Shown here in pieces: positions 26,679-35,817 of a DNA stretch of 64,000 nt. Both the position numbers and the translations under genes were made by a program. The notes beneath the pieces are model-generated. The model was not told the origin of the DNA. It ran no database searches and saw only the letters and a program-made list of their open reading frames with translations. This DNA is from Opitutia bacterium. Its GTDB lineage: Bacteria; Verrucomicrobiota; Verrucomicrobiia; Opitutales; Opitutaceae. The DNA lies in NCBI GenBank assembly GCA_016199925.1, contig JACQFT010000082.1, positions 1 through 64,000 on the forward strand. Reading direction: 5' to 3'. How positions within the stretch are numbered: the stretch's first letter is position 1; every line of letters begins with the position of its first letter.

Positions 26679-26987
26679 ATGCCCCGCTTTCGCCGCCCCG
26701 TGCCGATCGACGCCTATGTGCTCGACGTGCTGCTCCGCGACCTCGTCGGCCACGACCAGCAGCCGTCGGCGTTCCTGGTCTATCTTTTCCTCTCCGGCGT
26801 GGCCGCGCGGCAGCGCTGGCGACCCGTCGCCCGCAGTCTGCGCGAACTGGCCGACGACACCGGCCTCTCGAAAAGCGCCGTGCAGACCGCGCTCGCCACG
26901 CTGCAACGCCGCGAGTTGGTCGCGACCAAGCGCGACCACGCCACGGCGGTGCCGCGCCATCGCGTGCTGCGGCCCTGGCGCCGTTGA
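26679..26987 (+). CDS. Helix-turn-helix domain protein
   Basis: This 102-residue protein has a winged-helix type HTH (SLRELADDTGLSKSAVQTAL, then LQRRELVATKRDH) and a basic C-terminus. The N-terminal 40 residues are helical. It resembles the replication-initiator or MarR-like HTH used in small regulators. It is convergent with the EF-hand gene, whose stop is 8 bases away. Target unknown. Confidence 0.75.
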   Translation: MPRFRRPVPIDAYVLDVLLRDLVGHDQQPSAFLVYLFLSGVAARQRWRPVARSLRELADDTGLSKSAVQTALATLQRRELVATKRDHATAVPRHRVLRPWRR

Positions 26988-26994
26988 CCCGCGC

Positions 26995-29253
26995 TCAGGG
27001 TTTCGCGGGCCCCGGCGCGGCCGCGGGCGCCTCGGCGGGCGCGGGACGCACCTGCCAGAAGTAGCGCGGCTTGCCGTCGGCGCCGGGATGCTTCGTGGCG
27101 TCCCAGCGAATCCACGCGGCGCCGGCGAGGAGCGCGAGCAGCACGGCGACCAGGACGGTCTGCCGTTTCCGTTTCGCCGCTTCCTTGTCCTCGTAGGGAT
27201 CTTCGAGGGAAAGCTTGGCGCCGGGCGGTTTCACGGCGAGATCGGTGAGCGCGCTGCCGAAGGGAAGGTTGATCATGACGCGGCCGTTGATGGCCCAGCC
27301 GTTGGCGTCGAGGATCGGCCCGAGCGTGCGCTGGCGCAGCTTGAGGAACGCGATGACGACCGCGGGGAGCGAGATCGCCAGCACGACGGCGACGAGCATC
27401 AGCGGGATCTGCCACAGGTGCAGCTCGGCCAGTTTCGCGGTCACGGTGGCCAACGCTCCGCCGATGGCCCCGACGGCGACGCCCAATGCCGCGACGACGC
27501 CGACATCAAGTTTCTTGGGCGGCGGCGCCGGCGGCAGGGCGGCCTGCACGGCGCTGTGGGCGACGGCCGTCGCGGCGGCGTCGACCGCCTTGTCCGCGGC
27601 TTTCCCGAGCCGGTCGTTCGACGCCGCGTCGGCGGCGGCGGCCCGCTTGGCGACCAGCTCGTCAATCAGGCGGATGAACTTCTTGTAGGGCGACCAAAAC
27701 GCCTGGCCGAGGCTGATCGGGTTGTCCACCAGGCTGGCGACGACGGCGTCCCAGTCGCGGCCCTGGCGGTCGTAGAAAATCCCGTGCCGGCCGACAAACA
27801 GGTAGTCGCTCGCTCCCTGGGTGAAGCCGGCGGCGATCGTCATCGTCGTTCCGCCGGGCCGGGTGCAGGTGCAATACGCGAGGTAAATCTTGCTCATCGC
27901 CGCGAGCGGATTCGGGCCGTCGACGCGGACACATAGCTCCGTGCTGCGATTGTCGAGGTAGAGCGTGCCGGCCTGAAAAATCGCCCAGCGGTCGCGCGAA
28001 TAGAAGTCGGCGAAGTTGACGAAATTGTGCAACAGCGTGCGGAGGTCGCGGTAGTAGTGGGCCAGGCGGTCGACGTCGCCGATCGCCTTGAACTCGGGCT
28101 CGAGCGCCCGGTCCCGCGCGACGAGCACCGCGAGCGCCGCGCGGCCGGTGCCGGCGAGGATTTCCTTGATGCGCGGGAGGCCGAGTGGCTCGACGACGCT
28201 GCCGGTCTTGCCGCCGAGCCACGTCTCGTAGGCGGCGAACTTGGCGTTGAGCGCAAGCCAGTCGGCCTCGGTGAGCGAAGTCCGCGCGGCACCGAGCACG
28301 GGCGTGACGGTGGCGCGGTGCAACGCGGCGAGCGCGGCGGCCCACGCGGGATTCACGGCGTCGAGCAGCGGGAGCGGTTTGCCCGCCTCGACGCGCGCGA
28401 GGGGAAAGCCGGCGATCTCGTCGGCGGTAATCTTCAGGTCGCCGGCGGCGATCGCGAGGTATTCGCTCTCGCTGCGATTGAGCGCGGCGGTCGCGCGGGC
28501 GTCGAACGCGGCGAGCCGGCAGCGGCCGAAATAGTCGTCCACCTTCGCGCGCACGGCCTGCAGCGCCGCGACGGCGCCGGACGTCGCCGCGCCGAGCACG
28601 GCGAGGTCCGTTCGTCCGCTCTGCGCCACCCAGGCGTCGTAGGCGGCGAGCTCGGCAAAGAACGCGTCGATCTTTTCCGCCGTGACGCCGGTCGATCCGG
28701 TGCGGTCGGCCGCACCGCCGAGGCACGCGACGATCTCTTGGATAAGCGCCTGGACGGCGGGGTCGTCGGTCGCTTCGGGCGGGATGACGCCGTCGCCATT
28801 GAGCGGGCTGGCCGCGAAAATCTGCGCGGTGTTGCTGGTGTCGGGTGCCGAGATGGTCGCGGCGTCGGGCCGGCCGAGGTTGGCGAGAATCTGTTGCGCG
28901 GAGGCGAGGATGATCCGGCCGTCCGGGGTGGAGGCGTCGATCGCGGCGAGCGGGAGGGCGGCATCGCCCCGGAGGAGGTCGCCCGGCTCTTTCAAGCGGG
29001 CGGCGGCCCACTTGATGGCGGCCAGCAACTCCGGCACGCGGATGCGGCCGTCGCCATCGGTGTCGATGAGTCCAAGCGTCTTCTCGTCGAGCTCGAGTCC
29101 CTTGACCGGGCAGCTCAGGGCAACCCAGAGTTTCTGGTCGAGGTGTTCCAGGTGCCGCAAGTCGGCGCCGCGCTCGAGGGCGACTTGGTCGAGTCCGCCG
29201 GTGCGGAAAAATTTCCAAACGTGGGAGTTGGCCGGCCGGATGTCGTGCGTCAT
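26995..29253 (-). CDS. Large EF-hand-containing membrane protein, conserved hypothetical
   Basis: The ATG at 29253 gives 752 residues. The N-terminal part has a clear calcium-binding EF-hand loop (DTDGDGRIRVPE, near residue 63) and a second degenerate one (SPLNGDGVIPPE, about 150). A long helical middle follows, with YYRDLRTLLHNFVNFADFYS and an RDRWAIFQAGTLYLDNRS segment. The C-terminal 200 residues hold three hydrophobic helices (VAALGVAVGAIGGALA, LMLVAVVLAISLPAVVIAF, TVLVAVLLALLAGAAW). No signal peptide is seen. Similar proteins are believed to occur in this phylum, but no function is known. Confidence 0.75.
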   Translation of the reverse strand: MTHDIRPANSHVWKFFRTGGLDQVALERGADLRHLEHLDQKLWVALSCPVKGLELDEKTLGLIDTDGDGRIRVPELLAAIKWAAARLKEPGDLLRGDAALPLAAIDASTPDGRIILASAQQILANLGRPDAATISAPDTSNTAQIFAASPLNGDGVIPPEATDDPAVQALIQEIVACLGGAADRTGSTGVTAEKIDAFFAELAAYDAWVAQSGRTDLAVLGAATSGAVAALQAVRAKVDDYFGRCRLAAFDARATAALNRSESEYLAIAAGDLKITADEIAGFPLARVEAGKPLPLLDAVNPAWAAALAALHRATVTPVLGAARTSLTEADWLALNAKFAAYETWLGGKTGSVVEPLGLPRIKEILAGTGRAALAVLVARDRALEPEFKAIGDVDRLAHYYRDLRTLLHNFVNFADFYSRDRWAIFQAGTLYLDNRSTELCVRVDGPNPLAAMSKIYLAYCTCTRPGGTTMTIAAGFTQGASDYLFVGRHGIFYDRQGRDWDAVVASLVDNPISLGQAFWSPYKKFIRLIDELVAKRAAAADAASNDRLGKAADKAVDAAATAVAHSAVQAALPPAPPPKKLDVGVVAALGVAVGAIGGALATVTAKLAELHLWQIPLMLVAVVLAISLPAVVIAFLKLRQRTLGPILDANGWAINGRVMINLPFGSALTDLAVKPPGAKLSLEDPYEDKEAAKRKRQTVLVAVLLALLAGAAWIRWDATKHPGADGKPRYFWQVRPAPAEAPAAAPGPAKP

Positions 29254-29453
29254 GGGAATGCAGCAGCTTCGCTGGGGTGGGTGGGCGGTGCGATTGCCGC
29301 GCAAAACGCGGCCCCACGCAAATCCCAATCTCCCCGCCGGCCGGGGATTCCGTCTGCCGCAGGAGAACGCCCACCCGGCGTTCGGCAATTTCCACGAGGC
29401 TTTCGGCAAACCATGCACTGGACGGACCCGCCCTTCGGTGCGATACTGCAGGC

Positions 29454-29903
29454 ATGAAAACCTTCCTCGTGCCGGTCGATTTCTCGTCGGTGACGGAAGC
29501 CGTCATCGACTCCGCCGTCGGTTTCGCGCGGGCTTTTGCGGGCAGGGTCGTGTTGCTCCACGTCGTGCAGCCGCCGGTGATCGTCACCGGCGAATACGCG
29601 CTGCCGGTCGAGGTGATGCAGGACGCCATGACCGCCGGCGAGAACTCCGCCAAGGTGGAACTCGCCGAATACCACGGGCGGCTCCGCGACGCCGGCCTCG
29701 ATTGCTCGGTCGCTGTCCGTCACGGTCCTCCGGTGGAAGTCATCCACGAAGAAGCCACCGAGACGAAAGCCGACTACGTCATCATGGGCTCCCACGGCCA
29801 CGGCAAACTCTACGACTTCCTCGTCGGCAGCACGGCGAGCGGAGTTTTGAAGAAAGCCAAGTGCGGCGTGATCATCATCCCGCCAACGAACAAGGCGCCC
29901 TAA
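29454..29903 (+). CDS. Universal stress protein
   Basis: The 149-residue UspA-fold protein starts MKTFLVPVDFSSVTEAVIDS and ends with the ATP-binding signature MGSHGHGKLYDFLVGSTASG followed by CGVIIIP. The G-2x-G-9x-G(S/T) type motif indicates an ATP-binding Usp. These proteins support survival in growth arrest and stress. The stop overlaps the HupE-like gene stop by four bases in a convergent arrangement. The ATG at 29454 is the first residue of the fold. Confidence 0.92.
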   Translation: MKTFLVPVDFSSVTEAVIDSAVGFARAFAGRVVLLHVVQPPVIVTGEYALPVEVMQDAMTAGENSAKVELAEYHGRLRDAGLDCSVAVRHGPPVEVIHEEATETKADYVIMGSHGHGKLYDFLVGSTASGVLKKAKCGVIIIPPTNKAP

Positions 29904-30487
29904 ATCCGGAAGATCCGCTGCACGGTCCACCCCAGCGCCACCGCGGCGATGAGGACCGACCCCGGCACCAGCACGCGCCGCCGGTAGTCCTCGCGTCCGC
30001 GCGCCCAGCCGAGCACCGCAAACGCCAGCGCCAGCACCGCGAGTTGGCCGGCCTCGACGCCGCCGTTGAAACACAGCAGCGCCGGCCCGAGCGTCGCCCC
30101 GGCAACGCCCAGCTCCGTCAGCGCGCTCGCGAAGCCGAGTCCGTGCAGCAGCCCGAAACCGAACACCACGGCGACGCGCGCCCGCCCGAGCGCGCGCTGC
30201 CGGAGATTTTCCACGCCCACCCACACGATCGACAGCGCGATCAGCGGCTCGACGATCCGCGGCGACACGCTGACGACGCCAAACGCCGCGAGCGCGAGGG
30301 TCAGCGTGTGCGCTGCGGTGAACGCCGTCACCTGCACGAGCAGCGGGCGCCAGTGCGGCGCGAACAAAAACAGCCCGAGCACAAACAGCATGTGGTCGTA
30401 GCCCTGTGGCAGGATGTGCTTGAACCCGAGCCAAAGATAGCTCCAGGCCTCGGCGAACGAGAATGCTAGCGGCAGGGGCGCAAACAC
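29900..30487 (-). CDS. HupE/UreJ family membrane protein
   Basis: The family part begins at a GTG at 30487 (MFAPLPLAFSFAEAWSYL), giving 195 residues with about six helices. Conserved features are the HILPQGYDHMLFVLGLF segment, the His in TAAHTLTLALA, and FGFGLLHGLGFAS. HupE/UreJ proteins are metal (nickel or cobalt) permease-like or accessory membrane proteins. The frame is open upstream to 30688, but that part is Arg/Gly-rich and overlaps the next gene, so the GTG start is preferred. No hydrogenase or urease genes are nearby. Confidence 0.82.
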   Translation of the reverse strand: MFAPLPLAFSFAEAWSYLWLGFKHILPQGYDHMLFVLGLFLFAPHWRPLLVQVTAFTAAHTLTLALAAFGVVSVSPRIVEPLIALSIVWVGVENLRQRALGRARVAVVFGFGLLHGLGFASALTELGVAGATLGPALLCFNGGVEAGQLAVLALAFAVLGWARGREDYRRRVLVPGSVLIAAVALGWTVQRIFRI

Positions 30488-30638
30488 GCCGGCCAGTGCG
30501 GCATGATTTTCCGTCGGTGTCGATTTCGTGTTGCCCGCCGCCCGCGCGCTCCGCTCCCCTCCAAGCTTGCCGCCGCGCGCCGCTTTCGTTTCGCTGCCCC
30601 GTTTTCCGCTCCCGGCCCACCGTCCACTTCCTTTTCCT

Positions 30639-31370
30639 ATGAACCGAGAAATCCACCAGTGGCACAGTCCGCGCCTCGACAAAAACATGGAGGTCGCCGT
30701 TTACGGCCATCACGGCTTCGCGCTCCTGATGTTTCCCACCGCGGCCGCCGACTACCTCGAATACGAGCGCTTCCACGTCATCGCCGCCCTCGCGCCGTTC
30801 ATCGACTCCGGCCAGGTGAAAGTTTTCTCGATCAACTCCATCAACTCCGAGAGCTGGCTCAACCGCGAGATGCACCCGCGCCACAAGGCCGTCCGCCATG
30901 GCCAGTTCAACGACTACGTGACGGCCGAGGTCGTGCCCTTCATCCACACGCACTGCCACGGCCCGTTGCCCATCATCACCGCCGGCGCCTCGTTCGGCGC
31001 GCTCCACGCCGCCAACCATCTCTTCCGCCGCCCCGATCTCTTCGACGGCTGCATCGCGATGTCGGGCAGCTACGACCTCAAGGATTACACCGACGGTTAT
31101 TGGGACCAGGACGTGTATTTCAACTCGCCCCTCGACTACCTGCCCGGCCTCGACGACGACACGCAGCCCACGCTCCTCCGCGCGAAGCCGCACCTTCATT
31201 TCATCTCCGGCCAGGGCGCCTACGAAAAACCGTCGTCGTCCGTCGACATCGGCCGCGTGCTCGGCCGCAAAGGCATCCCGCACGAGATCGACCTCTGGGG
31301 CTACGACGTGGACCATGACTGGCCCTGGTGGCGCAAAATGCTCCCGCACTGCCTCGGGACAAAATTCTGA
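30639..31370 (+). CDS. Alpha/beta-hydrolase (esterase D-like)
   Basis: The 243-residue protein begins MNREIHQWHSPRLDKNMEVA and has the nucleophile elbow TAGASFGALHA, a SGSYDLKDY segment and a late HDWPWW with the likely catalytic His. This is the Esterase_phd / putative-esterase pattern, probably cytoplasmic because no signal peptide is present. The true substrate is unknown. It is followed after 4 bases by a lower-GC gene. Confidence 0.87.
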   Translation: MNREIHQWHSPRLDKNMEVAVYGHHGFALLMFPTAAADYLEYERFHVIAALAPFIDSGQVKVFSINSINSESWLNREMHPRHKAVRHGQFNDYVTAEVVPFIHTHCHGPLPIITAGASFGALHAANHLFRRPDLFDGCIAMSGSYDLKDYTDGYWDQDVYFNSPLDYLPGLDDDTQPTLLRAKPHLHFISGQGAYEKPSSSVDIGRVLGRKGIPHEIDLWGYDVDHDWPWWRKMLPHCLGTKF

Positions 31371-31374
31371 GAAT

Positions 31375-31881
31375 ATGAAACTTGTCACCTTACTCTTACT
31401 CCTGACCTCTACGACGATTGCCGCGCCTTACTCCAAGAGCATTGTTTACGTGCTAGAGCAACTGCGGCAGGATAAAGACCCAGACAAAAATCTCTCGTTC
31501 ATTGGCGGCTGTGCCGTCGGCTATGGCGGAACCCCCGGAACTTTTTTTCTGCTGCACGCATTTATCCTGAACCGGGCGTCGCGAGATGACTTGCTGAAAA
31601 TGCTGAGCGACCACAGCCCGGCCGTGCGTTTGATGGCAGCGAAGGTCTTAATCCACTCTGAACGCTATGAGTCAGATGCCAAAGAAGCAGACCGATTGCT
31701 TGGCGATTCCGCCAAAGTCGAGGTGGCCGAGTTTGGCTGCATCGTCGAAACAATGCCAGTTGGAGAGGCTGTGCGGCGATTGAAGACCAATAAGAATTTT
31801 CTTGGCGATAGCTCAAGCTATCAGCTCACCGACGAACCAACGCCCGTCGAGCCACCGCCGCCATCGAAACTGGGCAAGTAG
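31375..31881 (+). CDS. Secreted HEAT-like hypothetical protein, lower GC
   Basis: The 168-residue product has a signal peptide (MKLVTLLLLLTSTTIAAPYS). A helical body follows with a HEAT-like pair (DDLLKMLSDHSPAVRLMAAK), ending in a Pro-rich tail (TPVEPPPPSKLGK). Base composition is visibly lower in GC (about half) than all neighbours and codon use differs, suggesting recent transfer. No family is recognised. Confidence 0.65.
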   Translation: MKLVTLLLLLTSTTIAAPYSKSIVYVLEQLRQDKDPDKNLSFIGGCAVGYGGTPGTFFLLHAFILNRASRDDLLKMLSDHSPAVRLMAAKVLIHSERYESDAKEADRLLGDSAKVEVAEFGCIVETMPVGEAVRRLKTNKNFLGDSSSYQLTDEPTPVEPPPPSKLGK

Positions 31882-31932
31882 TCCGAGTTGATTGCCTGCG
31901 CGATGGTGAGATATCTCTCAGAGGACATTGCA

Positions 31933-32433
31933 ATGTCCGACCTCCTCATCCGCCTCACCAAGCGCGCGCCGAGCGACTACGTGCTGACATGCGTCCGCGC
32001 CGACGGCTCGACGACGACGCAGCGCACGCACGGTGAATCGGCAAAATCTTTTCCGTTTCACGATCTCACGCATTTCGCCGTCGAGACCGTGCTCGGCCAC
32101 CGGCAAGGTTTCTACGGCCTCGTCTGCGACGGCTGGCAGCTCGCGGATTTCACGCAGCCCGGCACGAGCGCACGCCTGCCCGACGCCGCGGTTGCCAACG
32201 AAGCTCTCGTCGGACTTTTCGACGGCGAACGCGCGAGCGGCACCCAGTGGACCGCCGCCGGGTTCAACGACTCGCTCGCGCAATACCTGAAAACCGCCGG
32301 CCGTGCGCCCGCCGCACCGCTGAGCGAGAACGATCTCGCGCGCGTCCGCGCCGAGCACGCACGGCTCGCCGCGCTCTGGCACGCCCTGCCCGTTGGCGGA
32401 ACGCTCGAACTCGCTTACGCCCGCAACCCATGA
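31933..32433 (+). CDS. Conserved hypothetical protein, about 166 residues
   Basis: The ATG at 31933 gives MSDLLIRLTKRAPSDYVLTC, a small alpha/beta protein with RADGSTTTQRTHGESAKSFP and FHDLTHFAVETVLGHRQGFY. Sequence of this kind is seen in scattered bacteria without known function. An earlier in-frame ATG at 31888 would add 15 residues with no clear benefit. It starts about 50 bases after the low-GC gene and has normal GC again. Confidence 0.7.
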   Translation: MSDLLIRLTKRAPSDYVLTCVRADGSTTTQRTHGESAKSFPFHDLTHFAVETVLGHRQGFYGLVCDGWQLADFTQPGTSARLPDAAVANEALVGLFDGERASGTQWTAAGFNDSLAQYLKTAGRAPAAPLSENDLARVRAEHARLAALWHALPVGGTLELAYARNP

Positions 32434-32497
32434 GCCTCCCGGCGCGTTCCGCGCAATCCGCCACACTTCATGCATCTCACGCCTATTGCACCGCCAG

Positions 32498-32571
32498 GGA
32501 GGGATTCTGCCGGCCAGCAGAATGTCGTCCGTCTTTTTACCCTTCGCGGACCGGACGGAGCCGGTCCCTCC
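32498..32571 (+). repeat. Dispersed MITE-like repeat, family A
   Basis: The inverted ends GGAGGGA and TCCCTCC enclose the palindrome-like ATTCTGCCGGCCAGCAGAAT (32504-32523) and a GGACCGGACGGAGCCGGTCC hairpin. The tail runs to about 32599. It is nearly the same as 17518-17590. Confidence 0.75.
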
Positions 32572-32618
32572 ACCCCGGCCAAGCCGAAGCAAGCTTCGGC
32601 AGATCGAACCCCTCGCCC

Positions 32619-33080
32619 ATGAACCCATCCCGCCGCCCGCTCTATTTCGACGACCTCCACGTCGGCGACAAATTCCCCACCGCCAGCGTGACCGTGACCG
32701 AGGCGGAGATCATTGCCTTCGCCCAGCTCTACGACCCGCAGCCGTTCCACACCGATCCCGCCGCAGCGCCCGCGAGCCTGTTCGGCCGGCTCGTCGCGAG
32801 CGGCTGGCACACCGCGGCGCTGACGATGCGGCTGCTCGTGCAGGGCGAGTTCCAACTCGCCGGCGGCTCCGTCGGGCTCGGCGTCGAGAAACTCGAGTGG
32901 CCCCGACCGGTGCTCCCCGGCGACACGTTGACGGTGGTCACCGAGGTGGTGGAGAAACGCCCGTCGAGTTCCAAGCCCGACCGCGGACTCGTGCGGGCGC
33001 GCAGCACGACGTTCAACCAGCGGCAGGAACCGGTGCAGCGCCTGAGCGCCCTCCTGATCGTGCTGTGCCGCCCGGCGTAA
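32619..33080 (+). CDS. MaoC family dehydratase (hot-dog fold)
   Basis: The 153 residues start PLYFDDLHVGDKFPTASVTV and carry the hydratase motif AQLYDPQPFHTDP, followed by VASGWHTAALTMRLLV. The Asp and His in the YDPQPFHTD region are the expected catalytic pair of MaoC-type enoyl hydratases. It could serve fatty-acid or related acyl-CoA turnover. It is convergent with the aldehyde dehydrogenase gene. The ATG at 32619 follows a family A repeat, so transcription probably starts close by or reads through. Confidence 0.9.
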   Translation: MNPSRRPLYFDDLHVGDKFPTASVTVTEAEIIAFAQLYDPQPFHTDPAAAPASLFGRLVASGWHTAALTMRLLVQGEFQLAGGSVGLGVEKLEWPRPVLPGDTLTVVTEVVEKRPSSSKPDRGLVRARSTTFNQRQEPVQRLSALLIVLCRPA

Positions 33081-33089
33081 CCGTCGCGC

Positions 33090-34658
33090 TTAGTCGCCGA
33101 ACCTGATGCCTTGCGCGAGCGGGAGCGAGTCGGAGTAGTTCACCGTCACGGTCTGCCGGCGCATGTAGGCGCGCCACGCGTCGCTGCCGCTCTCGCGGCC
33201 GCCGCCGGTTTCCTTCTCGCCGCCGAACGCGCCGCCGATCTCGGCCCCGCTGGTGCCGATGTTCACGTTGGCGATGCCGCAGTCGCTGCCGCGCGCCGAG
33301 AGGAATTTCTCCGCCTCGCGCAAATCGGTCGTGAAGACCGCGGAGCTCAGGCCCTGCGGCACACCGTTCTGCATCGCGATCGCGTCGTCAAAATCCCGGT
33401 AGGTCATCACGTAGAGAATGGGTGCAAACGTCTCGTGCTGCACGACGGGCCACTCGTTCTTCGCCTCGATGATGCACGGCGTGACGTAGAGGCCGCCGGG
33501 ATAATTTTTCCCGGAGAGGCGCTCGCCGCCGTAGAGCACGCGGCCGCCGCTCTTTTTCGCCTCGGCGACGGCGTTCATCATGTGCTGCATCGCCATCACG
33601 TCGATGAGCGGCCCCATCAACGTGCCGGGCTGGAGCGGGCTGCCGATCGGCACCTGCTTGTAGGCGGCGAGGAGCGAGTCGATCAGCTCCTGCTTGACCG
33701 CCTCGTGGACGATGATGCGGCGGGTCGTGGTGCAACGCTGGCCGGCTGTGCCGACGGCGCCGAAGAGGATCGCGCGCTTGGCCATCTTCAGGTCGGCGGA
33801 CGGCGCGACGATGATGGCGTTGTTGCCGCCGAGTTCGAGAATGGTGCGGCCGAAACGCTTCGCCACGACTTCGCCGACGCGTTTGCCCATGCGCGTCGAG
33901 CCGGTGGCGGACACGAGCGGGATGCGGCGGTCGTTGGTCATGAGTTCGCCGATCGACGGGCCGTCGCCGATGGCGAGGCAGAAGACCGCCGGATCGACGC
34001 CGCACTCGCGGCAGACCTTCTCCGCGATCTTGAGGCACGCGATGGCGGTGAGCGGGGTTTTCTCCGAGGGCTTCCACAGCGTCGAGTCGCCGCAGACGGC
34101 GGCGAGCGCGCTGTTCCACGCCCAGACGGCGACGGGAAAGTTGAACGCGGAGATGATGCCGACGACGCCGAACGGATGCCACGACTCCATCATGCGGTGG
34201 CCGGCGCGCTCGGAGGCGATGGTGAGGCCGAAGAGCTGGCGCGAGAGGCCGACGGCGTAGTCGCAGATGTCGATCATCTCCTGCACCTCGCCCTCGCCCT
34301 CGGCGAGAATCTTGCCGGCCTCGAGCGAGACGAGCTGGCCGAGCGGCGTCTTGAGTTCGCGCAGGGCGTTGCCGTAACGGCGGATCACTTCGCCTCGCTT
34401 CGGCGCCGGCAAATCACGCCACGTGAGAAAGGCCTCGTGCGCTGCTGCGGCCGCGCGCTCATAGTCGGCGGGCGTCGCTTGCGCGACGCGGCCGATGACG
34501 CTGCCGTCGACGGGCGAACGTTTTTCCAGCACGGCGCCACCGCCGCCCCACTCGCCCCAGAAGACGCCGGGGTTGACGGCCTTGGCGGAGAGGCCGAGTT
34601 GCGGATAGATCGCCTTCACGACGGAGGCGACGGAGTGGGGGGAAGATTTGGTGGCCAT
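33090..34658 (-). CDS. amaB: Aldehyde dehydrogenase, probable L-piperidine-6-carboxylate dehydrogenase
   Basis: The 522-residue enzyme has NAD-binding and catalytic domains, with the conserved SAFNFPVAVWAWNSALA, the general base Glu in TILELGGNNAI, and the nucleophile Cys in GTAGQRCTTTRR. Sequence features (KPSEKTPLTAIACLKIAEKV, IGTSGAEIGGAFGGEKETGG) match the ALDH7A1/AmaB group, which oxidises aminoadipate semialdehyde or piperideine-6-carboxylate to 2-aminoadipate. The upstream co-directional gene is a saccharopine-dehydrogenase-fold enzyme, which fits lysine catabolism. Confidence 0.87.
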   Translation of the reverse strand: MATKSSPHSVASVVKAIYPQLGLSAKAVNPGVFWGEWGGGGAVLEKRSPVDGSVIGRVAQATPADYERAAAAAHEAFLTWRDLPAPKRGEVIRRYGNALRELKTPLGQLVSLEAGKILAEGEGEVQEMIDICDYAVGLSRQLFGLTIASERAGHRMMESWHPFGVVGIISAFNFPVAVWAWNSALAAVCGDSTLWKPSEKTPLTAIACLKIAEKVCRECGVDPAVFCLAIGDGPSIGELMTNDRRIPLVSATGSTRMGKRVGEVVAKRFGRTILELGGNNAIIVAPSADLKMAKRAILFGAVGTAGQRCTTTRRIIVHEAVKQELIDSLLAAYKQVPIGSPLQPGTLMGPLIDVMAMQHMMNAVAEAKKSGGRVLYGGERLSGKNYPGGLYVTPCIIEAKNEWPVVQHETFAPILYVMTYRDFDDAIAMQNGVPQGLSSAVFTTDLREAEKFLSARGSDCGIANVNIGTSGAEIGGAFGGEKETGGGRESGSDAWRAYMRRQTVTVNYSDSLPLAQGIRFGD

Positions 34659-34734
34659 GGGGAAAATCGAATTGTTGTAGGACTGGGTCGCAGACCCCGC
34701 TGATGCCCGCGGGGACGAGGGCCCTCCAAAAAAC

Positions 34735-35817
34735 TCAGGTGCAGTTGCCGCCGTAAACCCGGCCGCCCCATTGGGTGCCGAGAAATTTTTCGAGCGAGAT
34801 GGATTCTTGCTTCACGAAACCGGCGGCGAGCCTGCCCTTCGCGAACAGCTCGAGCACGCCGACGATGCCGGCCGCGGTGGTGAGCTGGATGGCGTTGAGC
34901 TTGCGCCCCGCGACGACCTCGCCGCGCATTTTCTTGATGAAGCTGCGCTGCTTGAGTCCGCCGCCCTTCTCGCTGCCGACGACGCTGACGTAGAACACCA
35001 CGACGTCCGACTCCGTGAGCGGCACTTCCTGGTCGAAGATCTGCGTGACGAGATCCTGGCGCGGCGCGAGGTTGAGGTCCTGGAGGAGGAATTTCATCAG
35101 GTCGCGGTGGCCGGGATAGCGCATCGTCTTGTAATTCAGTTCCTGCACTTTGCCCGCAAACGTCTCGCACATCGTCGCGACGCCGCCGGAGGTGTTGAAC
35201 GCCTCATACTCCGTGCCGTCGATCGTGATGCGCTCCACGCCGTCGAGCGGCAGGGAGGAAATCGGCCGCCCGGCGTGCAGGGCCTCGCCGACTTTGCAAT
35301 ACTCGTTGATCAACCCCGCCGTGCTCCAGCTGAGGTAATACTTCATCTGGTTGCTCGCGTTGAGCGGCAGCGCGCCGACCCGCATCTCGCACTGGCGGAC
35401 ATTCTCGAGCGACGACGCGAGCGAGCCGCCCACGATGTTGATCGCGCCCGGGGCGAGCCCGCACTGCGGCATGAACGTCGCCTTCGATTTCGCCGAGAGG
35501 TCGCGCACAAATTTCGTCGTGTTCACGTCCTCGGACAAATCGAAGTAGCTCACGCCGGCCTGGGCGCACGCGCTCGCGATGGTCTGGTTGAGGAAGAACG
35601 GCAGCGCGTTCACGATGGCGTCCACCCCCGCGACGAACTTCGCGAGCTGCGCGGCGTCCTTGACGTCAACCTGCACGAACTTGGATTTCTTCAGCCCCTT
35701 GAGGTCGATGTTTGCGCGGACGTCAGCGAGGGCGACGCTTTTGCAGAATTTGCTCGATTCGAGGAGAGTGGCGATGGTGCCGCCGATCTTGCCGGCGCCG
35801 ATGATTCCGATCTTCAT
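34735..35817 (-). CDS. Saccharopine dehydrogenase family protein (lysine 6-dehydrogenase candidate)
   Basis: The 360 residues begin with a Rossmann motif (MKIGIIGAGKIGGTIATLLE), continue with the saccharopine-dehydrogenase segment VSYFDLSEDVNTTK and MPQCGLAPGAINIVGG, and end with the C-terminal domain. This fits either a saccharopine reductase or a lysine 6-dehydrogenase that forms piperideine-6-carboxylate. The coupled aldehyde dehydrogenase downstream (77 bases) would oxidise that product. Which of the two activities it has cannot be settled from sequence alone. Confidence 0.85.
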   Translation of the reverse strand: MKIGIIGAGKIGGTIATLLESSKFCKSVALADVRANIDLKGLKKSKFVQVDVKDAAQLAKFVAGVDAIVNALPFFLNQTIASACAQAGVSYFDLSEDVNTTKFVRDLSAKSKATFMPQCGLAPGAINIVGGSLASSLENVRQCEMRVGALPLNASNQMKYYLSWSTAGLINEYCKVGEALHAGRPISSLPLDGVERITIDGTEYEAFNTSGGVATMCETFAGKVQELNYKTMRYPGHRDLMKFLLQDLNLAPRQDLVTQIFDQEVPLTESDVVVFYVSVVGSEKGGGLKQRSFIKKMRGEVVAGRKLNAIQLTTAAGIVGVLELFAKGRLAAGFVKQESISLEKFLGTQWGGRVYGGNCT

